A stretch of DNA of 8,398 bases. Origin: Egerieenecus merdigallinarum (GTDB lineage: Bacteria > Bacillota > Clostridia > Christensenellales > Aristaeellaceae). The position numbers and the translations under genes are program-made. The notes under the pieces are model-generated. The model had not been told where the DNA came from and made no database searches. It worked only from the letters and a program-made list of their open reading frames with translations. The stretch spans positions 1 to 8,398 of the forward strand of contig DVHS01000047.1 of the NCBI GenBank assembly GCA_018711985.1, in the 5' to 3' direction. Of this stretch, positions 1 to 5,191 are shown piece by piece (within the stretch, counting starts at the first letter, position 1; every line of letters starts with the position of its first letter).

Positions 1-31
1 GCTTTTGGCCGAGAGAATCGATAAAATGGAC

Positions 32-54
32 GATGTAACAAATCATATTACATC
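32..54. promoter_or_regulatory. Operator-like dyad, copy 1 (GATGTAA-N9-TTACATC)
   Basis: Perfect 7-bp inverted repeat with a 9-base spacer, 23 bp in all. The same arms with the same spacer length recur at 77-99, while the two spacers differ in sequence. This is what two binding sites for one dimeric regulator look like. The site covers about +1 to +23 of the minus-strand promoter at 61-89. The Rrf2-family gene starting at 148 is the obvious candidate regulator, but that link is inferred from position only. Confidence 0.6.
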
Positions 55-60
55 CATCGC

Positions 61-89
61 AGTGTAGCACCTGTGAGATGTAAAGTCAA
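61..89 (-). promoter_or_regulatory. Minus-strand promoter for a divergent gene off the left edge
   Basis: Read on the minus strand, TTGACT (89-84) is followed after exactly 17 bases by TACACT (66-61). This matches sigma-A promoter elements 5/6 and 4/6. Transcription would start near 54 and run leftwards out of the window. A minus-strand ATG at 46-44 opens a frame to the edge, but it has no convincing Shine-Dalgarno site, so the real start may lie further left. Dyad copy 2 covers the -35 box and copy 1 covers the start point, a layout suited to repression. Confidence 0.5.
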
Positions 90-99
90 TAGTTACATC
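77..99. promoter_or_regulatory. Operator-like dyad, copy 2 (GATGTAA-N9-TTACATC)
   Basis: Second copy of the 23-bp dyad; its centre is 45 bp from the first, roughly four helical turns, so both could be bound from nearly the same face. It contains the -35 hexamer of the minus-strand promoter. It also lies about 50 bases ahead of the rrf2-type start codon at 148, so autoregulation of that gene is possible. I found no third copy elsewhere in the window. Confidence 0.6.
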
Positions 100-147
100 G
101 GGCGCCCATGAACATCAATCCGTTTTGAAAGGACGAAAAATGGCAGT

Positions 148-609
148 ATGCAAATCAGTATGAAATGCTCCATTGCGGTTCATTGCTTGATCTTCATTCA
201 CGAAGCGAAAGGGATTGCCAAAGTGACCAGCAGCCTTCTTTCGGAAAGCACTGGCAGCAATCCCGTTGTGATCCGCAACATTCTGAGTGCCTTGAAAAAG
301 GCGGGACTCATCACGATTCCCCGGGGAATCGGCGGTGCGGAGCTGTGCAAGGACCCGTCCCAAATCACGCTGTATCAAATATATGCCGCCTTGGAGCCCA
401 ACGGGGTTACCTCCCTTATCGGGATTCATCCCTGTGAAGGCCGCCGGTGCCCCGTGGCACAAAATATCCACAAAGTGCTGGAAGCCCCGTATCACAGGAT
501 CGAGGATGCGGTCAAGGAAGCAATGGAAGCAATTACGCTGCAATCCATGATCCAGGAATTCCATAGGCTGATGACCGAGGAAAAAGCAAGTGAGCCTGTC
601 TCGCGCTGA
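148..609 (+). CDS. Rrf2-family transcriptional regulator (YwnA/HypR-like)
   Basis: This 153-residue protein is a winged helix-turn-helix repressor of the Rrf2 family, at the family's usual length. The N-terminus begins MQIS and continues with an IAVH stretch (9-12), both typical. The recognition helix is about 38-52, the wing about 58-70 (PRGIGGAELCKDP), and a long dimerisation helix follows about 103-140. A CPVAQNI segment (101-107) matches the CPVGxNI motif I associate with the YwnA/HypR subgroup. Five cysteines are present (7, 13, 67, 96, 101). The regular C-x5-C-x5-C iron-sulfur triad of IscR-type members is absent, so thiol redox sensing is more likely than an Fe-S cluster, though unproven. 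The MQIS start is chosen from family resemblance, since the only Shine-Dalgarno-like AAAGGA (128-133) sits 14 bases away. The gene probably controls the divergent promoter to its left through the two dyads. Confidence 0.9.
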   Translation: MQISMKCSIAVHCLIFIHEAKGIAKVTSSLLSESTGSNPVVIRNILSALKKAGLITIPRGIGGAELCKDPSQITLYQIYAALEPNGVTSLIGIHPCEGRRCPVAQNIHKVLEAPYHRIEDAVKEAMEAITLQSMIQEFHRLMTEEKASEPVSR

Positions 610-622
610 ATCGCCAGTGGTT

Positions 623-749
623 AGGCCGGCTGTCAGATAGGGGACTTCACCGACAAAATGAACAGCGTCTCCGGAGCCAACCTTTTTGCCATATCCTTTC
701 GTGCGCGCAGCTCTGCGGCAAGGCATCTTTGACGGATTAAAGCCGGCCT
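623..749. repeat. 127-bp intergenic segment bounded by 9-bp inverted repeats
   Basis: AGGCCGGCT (623-631) is the exact reverse complement of AGCCGGCCT (741-749), and the right arm runs into TTTTTATT. The interior holds a CTCCGGAG palindrome, a TTGCC/GGCAA pair and a CGCA/TGCG hairpin. No gene is credible here. It could be a small non-autonomous repeat, a structured leader or 3' region, or a loose terminator for the upstream Rrf2 gene. A 9-bp match in a gap of this size could also arise by chance, so the call is tentative. Confidence 0.3.
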
Positions 750-780
750 TTTTATTGCCCGCACACGTTCCACAAGGATA

Positions 781-809
781 TTGACAAAAAAGCAACAACG
801 TGCTATTCT
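781..809 (+). promoter_or_regulatory. Strong promoter of the flavoprotein reductase gene
   Basis: A perfect TTGACA (781-786) lies 17 bases before TATTCT (804-809). The TGC just before the -10 box gives an extended -10. Transcription should begin near 816, inside the left arm of the dyad at 812-844. That leaves a leader of about 50 bases before the start codon at 867. Confidence 0.75.
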
Positions 810-811
810 TG

Positions 812-844
812 ACTAGACGGTCGACTACAAGACAACCGTCTAGT
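812..844. promoter_or_regulatory. TetR-type operator overlapping the reductase transcription start
   Basis: ACTAGACGGT (812-821) is perfectly inverted as ACCGTCTAGT (835-844) around a 13-base spacer. It can also be read as two tandem 14-bp pseudo-palindromes, TAGACggtcGACTA (814-827) and AAGACaaccGTCTA (829-842). That arrangement would suit two TetR dimers, as known for QacR. TAGAC/GTCTA half-sites are typical of several TetR regulators, including LmrA/YxaF of Bacillus subtilis. A regulator resembling that group is encoded just downstream (2778-3338). Binding here would block transcription initiation. Confidence 0.7.
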
Positions 845-866
845 TCATCAAAAGGAGACATGTACC

Positions 867-2633
867 ATGAAAAGGCTTGTAGCAGGATTCCTGGCCGTGC
901 TGATGGTGCTCGTGGGCTGCGTGGCCGCAGGCGCGGAGGGCATGACGCCCGGTACCTACACGGCGGAGGCGGAAGGCTTCCATGGAACGATCAAGCTGGA
1001 GGTAACGGTGGACGCGGAAGCGATCACCGGCATTGAAGTGGTGGAGCACAGCGAGACTGCCGGCATCGGCGAGGCAGCGCTGCCGGTGCTGGTGGAATCG
1101 GTGCTAGAACACCAGACCACGGGCGTGGACTCGGTTGCGGGCGCGACAGTGACGTCGGAGGCGTTCAAGGCGGCGCTGACCGATGCGCTGACCCAGGCCG
1201 GGGCGGATATGGACAAAATGAGCCAGCCCGTTGAAGCGGACGAGCTGGAGGCCGTGACCATGGAGGCCGACGTGGTGGTCGTGGGCGCGGGCGCCGCGGG
1301 CCTGAGCGCTGGCCTGAAAGCCGCGCAGGACGGAAAGAACGTTATCATTCTGGAGAAGATGGGCGTGATTGGCGGCGCGAGTGCCATGGCTGGTTCGGGC
1401 ACGATGGCCACCGGTTCCACTTGGCAGAAGGAGGATGGCTACGAGGATTCTCCCGAACAGCTGGTGGAAGACATGATGGAGAACGGCCACAACAAGAACG
1501 ACCGGGCCACGGTCGAGCTCTTTGCCAACACCATCGGCGAAGCGTTTGACTGGCTGGTGGACGAGAACGGCGCTGCGGTGCCCTATCAGCGCAGCGGCGA
1601 ACCCACGCGCAGCTACTCCGGTGTGGGCCGGGGCGCAGGCGTGTGCCAGAGTCTGTGCGACAAGTTCCTGGCCGAAGGCGGCACGCTGCTGCTCAACACT
1701 CCGGCGACGGCATTGATCATCAATGACGGTGCGGTGACCGGTGTGATGGCTGAGGGCGAGGGCAAGGCCTACACCATCAACGCCAAGGCCGTGGTGCTGG
1801 CCAGCGGCGGCTACGGTGCCAACGACGAGCTGGTACCTGACGAGTACAAGGCATTTGTCTACGCGGGCCACGCGGGCGCGGAGGGCGATGCCATCGCCAT
1901 GGTGGAGCCGCTGGATGCGGATCTGATAAACATGGATCTCATCAACACCCAGCCCAACTCCATGATCCTGCCCAGCGGTCTGGGCCAGTACTGCAACCCT
2001 GGTGTGTCCCGCGCCTACGCGGCGGGCGGATTCATGGTCAATCAGGACGGCGAGCGGTTCTTCAACGAGCAGGCCAACGCCTGGGATCTCATGCAGGCCA
2101 TGAAGGCCAACGACGCCCAGTATCTCATCATGGATCAGGCGGCGTTTGACGGCTTCAACGCGGGCATGACCGGCTCCAAAATTTACACCATGGAGGATGT
2201 GGAAACCTGGCTGGCCGACGACTATGAGGGGCAGCCGGTGATGAAGACTGCTGCAACGCTGGAGGAGCTGGCCGATAAGCTGGGCATCCCCGCAGATGCG
2301 CTGAGTGCCTCCGCGCAGGCCTTCAACGAGGCTGCTGCTTCCGGCAGCGCCGATGAGTTCGGCCGTACGCCGGCCGCCGCCCAGAGTGAGGAAGGCCCCT
2401 ACTACGCGCTGGAGATGCATATCCGCTATTATGCGTCCCTGGGCGGCCTGCACATCAACGACGGCATGCAGGTGCTCAATACCCAGCAGGAAGCCATCCC
2501 CGGGCTGTATGCGGCCGGTGAGGTTGTAGGCGGCCTGGAGGGCGACGTTTACATGGGCGGCACGCTCTTTGGCTGGGCTATTGCCTCCGGCTATGAAGCG
2601 GGCATCGCTGCGGCCGCTTATACCGCCGAGTAA
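867..2633 (+). CDS. FMN/FAD-binding lipoprotein reductase of the fumarate reductase/flavocytochrome c superfamily
   Basis: This 588-residue extracytoplasmic flavoprotein probably passes electrons from FMN to FAD to an unknown acceptor. An N-terminal signal ends in a lipobox (LVGC, Cys18), so it is likely membrane-anchored. The FMN-binding domain spans about 28-115. It contains VDSVAGATVTS (87-97), where Thr96 is the expected site of covalent FMN attachment by an ApbE-type transferase, which is not in this window. The FAD domain begins with GxGxxG (140-145) and Glu163, followed by IGGASAMAGSG (168-178), SGGYG (313-317) and GLYAAGEVVGG (546-556). No heme motif (CxxCH) is present. Several fumarate-binding residues of flavocytochrome c3 appear replaced: His365 by Gln362, Arg402 by Ala405, and Arg544 by Tyr562. 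Fumarate is therefore an unlikely substrate. AAAGGAG (851-857) lies 9 bases before the start. Regulation is probably by the TetR protein downstream. Confidence 0.88.
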   Translation: MKRLVAGFLAVLMVLVGCVAAGAEGMTPGTYTAEAEGFHGTIKLEVTVDAEAITGIEVVEHSETAGIGEAALPVLVESVLEHQTTGVDSVAGATVTSEAFKAALTDALTQAGADMDKMSQPVEADELEAVTMEADVVVVGAGAAGLSAGLKAAQDGKNVIILEKMGVIGGASAMAGSGTMATGSTWQKEDGYEDSPEQLVEDMMENGHNKNDRATVELFANTIGEAFDWLVDENGAAVPYQRSGEPTRSYSGVGRGAGVCQSLCDKFLAEGGTLLLNTPATALIINDGAVTGVMAEGEGKAYTINAKAVVLASGGYGANDELVPDEYKAFVYAGHAGAEGDAIAMVEPLDADLINMDLINTQPNSMILPSGLGQYCNPGVSRAYAAGGFMVNQDGERFFNEQANAWDLMQAMKANDAQYLIMDQAAFDGFNAGMTGSKIYTMEDVETWLADDYEGQPVMKTAATLEELADKLGIPADALSASAQAFNEAAASGSADEFGRTPAAAQSEEGPYYALEMHIRYYASLGGLHINDGMQVLNTQQEAIPGLYAAGEVVGGLEGDVYMGGTLFGWAIASGYEAGIAAAAYTAE

Positions 2634-2714
2634 GGGAGACACCAGAATCAGGAATTTTGGCGCGCAAGAGGAAAAAGCCTGTTGCACGCAGAAATGAAAA
2701 CTAATCGGCAAACT

Positions 2715-2753
2715 GTGCTGAAGCTCAGACGCTGGGCTTCAGCACTTTTTATC
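2715..2753 (+). terminator. Intrinsic terminator between the reductase and tetR genes
   Basis: GTGCTGAAGCTCA (2715-2727) pairs with TGGGCTTCAGCAC (2733-2745) as a 13-bp stem with one G-U pair and a 5-base loop. TTTTTATC follows directly. This is a textbook rho-independent terminator. It ends about 25 bases before the next start codon, so the regulator gene depends on read-through or on a promoter I could not see. Confidence 0.9.
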
Positions 2754-2777
2754 TATCTGCTTTCGGGGGGAAGAAGT

Positions 2778-3338
2778 ATGGAGAAGCGCGAGAGAATTTT
2801 GGAAGAGGCTGAAAAGCTGTTTTCCCAAAAAGGCTACTATGGCCTGTCACTGTCCGAGCTACTGGCACGGTGCGACATTCCCAAGGGCAGCTTCTACTAC
2901 TATTTCCCACAGGGAAAAATCCAGCTGATTCAGGAAACGCTGCGATACAGCTACAACAAGATGATCAACGGTATCCGCAAGAATCTCTTTACCCAGAAAA
3001 CGGCGCTGGCCGCCTACGAGCGCATGGCCGAATATTTGGCCAAGGATCTCCTGGGCAAAGGGTATTTCGCCTCGCTGCTGCTGTCCATGATCTCCATCGA
3101 ATCAGTCTACCTGGACACGCAGATTCAGGCCACTTGCAAGGAGATCTACGAGGATTGGCAGCGACTTTATGCCGAGCACCTGGCAGGGTTTGGCTTTGGG
3201 CCGGAGGAGAGCGTGACCACAGCGCAGGCCGTGTTTGCGCTGATCCATGGCTCCATGGTTTCCTCCTGGATCAAGCAGGACCCCACGGATTTGATGCTGG
3301 CGAAGGTATCGCTGCGCCAACTCATTGGCGATCGGTGA
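2778..3338 (+). CDS. TetR/AcrR-family repressor (LmrA/YxaF-like)
   Basis: The protein has 186 residues, normal for TetR one-component repressors. The N-terminal helix-turn-helix spans about 6-50. Its turn and recognition helix (CDIPKGSFYYYFPQGK, 32-47) resemble the PKGSLYYHFPxGK signature of LmrA/YxaF regulators. The rest is the helical ligand-binding and dimerisation domain, and its DWQRLYAEHL stretch (126-135) is consistent with that group. The start at 2778 is preferred because GGGGGG (2765-2770) lies 7 bases ahead and family members begin right before this helix. The longer frame from 2682 would be translated through a terminator hairpin. The likely target is the dyad at 812-844, making the reductase gene and, through read-through, this gene inducible by an unknown small molecule. 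No clear separate promoter was found. Confidence 0.9.
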   Translation: MEKRERILEEAEKLFSQKGYYGLSLSELLARCDIPKGSFYYYFPQGKIQLIQETLRYSYNKMINGIRKNLFTQKTALAAYERMAEYLAKDLLGKGYFASLLLSMISIESVYLDTQIQATCKEIYEDWQRLYAEHLAGFGFGPEESVTTAQAVFALIHGSMVSSWIKQDPTDLMLAKVSLRQLIGDR

Positions 3339-3768
3339 GATGCCGAAGAAAAGCGAGCCTGCAGGCTTGCCAAGCATCTTCCAGCAATGCTTGACAACCC
3401 TTACCCCGGCATATGCTGCAATCAGCTCTGCTCGGGCATACTTCTGTCTGATGCAGGTCCGCACATGTCCGCCAACCCTCACCTTTTCCATATGCCGCAG
3501 GGCCGCGATTTTCTTTTTTACCGGCAGCGACGCGCAGAGCTTTTTTTAACGTGCGCTTTTTGGACTATGCCCGGTTATACGGATTTCCTTCTCTGCCTTC
3601 TGTGAAAGTTCCGGTGTGGGTATTTCCCATGCCTTCCGGTAGACCAAACAGGATGAGATGCCGGTGAGCCCTTCCTTGCCTGCTGCTGCAATACAACGAT
3701 ACCCCATAAGCTCTCAAGCCTCTCTACCTAGCCCTATATCTTTCACAGGCTAAAATTGCCATCAGCGG
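3339..3768. other. Gene-free intergenic stretch with several inverted repeats
   Basis: No reading frame here has a Shine-Dalgarno site or recognisable protein features. The stretch begins with a hairpin around AGCCTGCAGGCT (stem from 3353 to 3370). A second follows, CAAGCAT (3371-3377) with ATGCTTG (3387-3393). Neither is followed by a T-tract, so neither is a normal terminator for the TetR gene. CGGCATATG (3407-3415) pairs with CATATGCCG (3489-3497) around an inner CTGCAATCAG/CTGATGCAG pair (3416-3425/3448-3456, one bulge). A seven-T run occurs at 3541-3547. CTGTGAAAG (3600-3608) is inverted at 3740-3748, which could be chance. It may be a decayed element, a structured RNA or plain spacer. 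Confidence 0.4.
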
Positions 3769-3798
3769 TTTACAGAAGCATAAGGACTGTGATATAAT
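3769..3798 (+). promoter_or_regulatory. Promoter of the ABC importer operon
   Basis: TTTACA (3769-3774) is followed after 18 bases by a perfect TATAAT (3793-3798), with TGA ahead of it giving an extended -10. The start of transcription is expected near 3805, leaving a leader of about 55 bases. I see no operator-like dyad overlapping it and neither of the two operators found upstream, so control of this operon looks independent. Confidence 0.75.
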
Positions 3799-3860
3799 AA
3801 AAAAACGATTGAGGCTTTTCCCAGTGAAACCATCAAAGAAAAAAAGGAGGATTTCCGGGT

Positions 3861-5069
3861 ATGAAAAAGGCTTTTTCTGTCGTTCTCGCACTGCTGATGG
3901 TGCTTAGCGTATGCACCTTTGCCAGCGCGGAGGGGAAGGATTACAGCGGCTATACCATCCGCATCTACTCCAACTCCAACTCCACCGAGCGCGCCACCTG
4001 GCTGGAAAACGCCGCTAAGGCTGCGGGCTTCACCATCTCCCTGGACGACAACAGCGTTATCTCCGGCGACACCGCCGCCATCCAGGCCGCCAACGAAAAC
4101 AAGGACGGCGACATCATCTTCGGTCTGAACGAAACCCGCTGGTCCCAGCTGGTCAACGGCACCTATGAGAACCTCAAGGTGATGGACTGGACTCCCACCT
4201 GGGCCGATGAAGTGGGCGAGTACAAGTATGACGGCAAGGCCTACGGCCTGGTGATCCAGAATGTGCTGATGCTCTACCGCACCGACGAGCTGGGCACCAA
4301 CGGTGAAACCCTCAGCTTTGAGCACTGGGCGGACATCGTGGACTGCGGCTACACCTGGTACCGTCAGGGCAAGGTGGGCGGCACCACCAACTCCAATATC
4401 AACAGCGCCATGCTCTTCCCCTTCACCGATCCCGAATCTCCCGCGGGCGGCATCTCTGTGGAAGGCTGGAAGACCCTGTGGAACTACTGCGCCAACGGCA
4501 TCTACACGGGCGACAGCTACGGCTTTGATCCCCTGAACCGCGGTGAGGTGCAGGTTTCCACCTTCTACTCCAGCTCCCTGTATGGCAATGTGGACAGCGC
4601 GGCGGACAGCTCCGAGCATCCCCTGCTGGGCACCCTGGAGCCGGAAAACTGGGCGCTGGTAGACATCGCTGACGGCACCTATTACATTGCCGAGTACCTG
4701 GGCATCCTGGACCGCGAGGACCGCACTGCCGAGGAGACCGAGGCTGTGGTAGCCTTCGCCGAGTGGTTCGGCTCCGCTGATACGCAGGCTGAATGGGCGG
4801 ACGAGTTCGACTCCTTCCCCTGCAATACCGCCGCTGTGGCCGAGATCTACGACGAGACCCCCGCGATCTACACGCTGAAGAACTTTGCGCTGGAGACCGT
4901 GGAAGGCACTGACATGACCTACGCTGAGTATGTGGGTGCGCATTCCAGCGAATGGACCAACATCATGACCAACCTGGGCTTCTACTGGGCCGACAACAGC
5001 GCCGCGCCCACCGAGCCCGACTGGGATAACCTGGACTGGTCCGTGCTGACGCAGACTGCCGGCGAATGA
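3861..5069 (+). CDS. Secreted ABC transporter substrate-binding protein (iron(III)/thiamine/polyamine-type cluster)
   Basis: This 402-residue protein has a signal peptide with Lys2-Lys3, a hydrophobic core at 5-17 and a likely signal peptidase I cut after ASA (21-23). The cysteine at 18 sits in LSVC, which is a poor lipobox, so a free or wall-retained protein is more likely than a lipoprotein. The mature part is acidic and looks like the two-lobe type II binding-protein fold. IRIYSNSNS (33-41) fits the first strand, DGDIIFGLNETRW (82-94) resembles the DVxxGLD region of ThiB/FbpA relatives, and the C-terminal lobe has a WFGSADTQAEWADEF stretch (302-316) like the 'SxEAQ' helix of FbpA. The ligand cannot be assigned. 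AGGAGG (3845-3850) lies 10 bases ahead. Preferred codons end strongly in C, which suggests high expression. It is the first gene of the operon with the ATPase and permease. Confidence 0.85.
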   Translation: MKKAFSVVLALLMVLSVCTFASAEGKDYSGYTIRIYSNSNSTERATWLENAAKAAGFTISLDDNSVISGDTAAIQAANENKDGDIIFGLNETRWSQLVNGTYENLKVMDWTPTWADEVGEYKYDGKAYGLVIQNVLMLYRTDELGTNGETLSFEHWADIVDCGYTWYRQGKVGGTTNSNINSAMLFPFTDPESPAGGISVEGWKTLWNYCANGIYTGDSYGFDPLNRGEVQVSTFYSSSLYGNVDSAADSSEHPLLGTLEPENWALVDIADGTYYIAEYLGILDREDRTAEETEAVVAFAEWFGSADTQAEWADEFDSFPCNTAAVAEIYDETPAIYTLKNFALETVEGTDMTYAEYVGAHSSEWTNIMTNLGFYWADNSAAPTEPDWDNLDWSVLTQTAGE

Positions 5070-5117
5070 CGCTTTGGGCCGGCGTGAGCCGGAAAAAGCA
5101 TCTTCTTCCATAAGAGC

Positions 5118-5154
5118 GATGTGGCGGGCCTGAAACCATCGGGCTCGCCATATC
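5118..5154 (+). other. Stable hairpin between binding-protein and ATPase genes
   Basis: GATGTGGCGGGCC (5118-5130) pairs with GGCTCGCCATATC (5142-5154), giving 13 pairs including two G-U, with an 11-base loop. A smaller hairpin, CCGGC-gtga-GCCGG, lies just before it (5079-5092). The following TATATTTTC is a weak T-tract. It could be a leaky terminator or a barrier to 3' decay. Either would leave more binding-protein mRNA than transporter mRNA, a common arrangement in importer operons. Confidence 0.6.
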
Positions 5155-5191
5155 TATATTTTCAAAGGATATAAAGGGGGCTGTCGGCCGC

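Noticed and set aside
1..46. Start of a divergent minus-strand protein at the ATG at 46-44
   Set aside because: Fifteen open codons without a clear ribosome site are too little to call; only the promoter is reported.
115..861. 248-codon minus-strand open frame
   Set aside because: It runs opposite the whole Rrf2 gene and through the reductase promoter and operator, with no start signal. The part over the 623-749 element may only reflect the repeat.
1104..2711. 535-codon minus-strand open frame
   Set aside because: Antisense shadow of the flavoprotein gene; no Shine-Dalgarno site, no recognisable motif, and it starts inside the terminator hairpin.
2682..3338. Longer start for the TetR protein (32 extra residues)
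   Set aside because: The extension is translated from the terminator hairpin and lacks a ribosome site, while the start at 2778 has one and fits the family.
3102..3491. 129-codon minus-strand frame overlapping the TetR 3' end
   Set aside because: More than half is antisense to the TetR gene and no start signal was seen. A decayed gene in the gap part cannot be excluded but is not supported.
3325..3605. Short plus-strand frames after the TetR gene
   Set aside because: No ribosome site and cysteine/proline-rich products without motifs. One overlaps the TetR 3' end; they look like chance frames in the gap.
3640..3645. TAGACC half-site upstream of the importer operon, possible second TetR target
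   Set aside because: Only one half-site and no inverted partner at the right spacing; it lies well upstream of the -35 box.
3762..5111. 449-codon minus-strand open frame
   Set aside because: Antisense to the binding-protein gene and running through its promoter; low-complexity Gly/Val-rich product.
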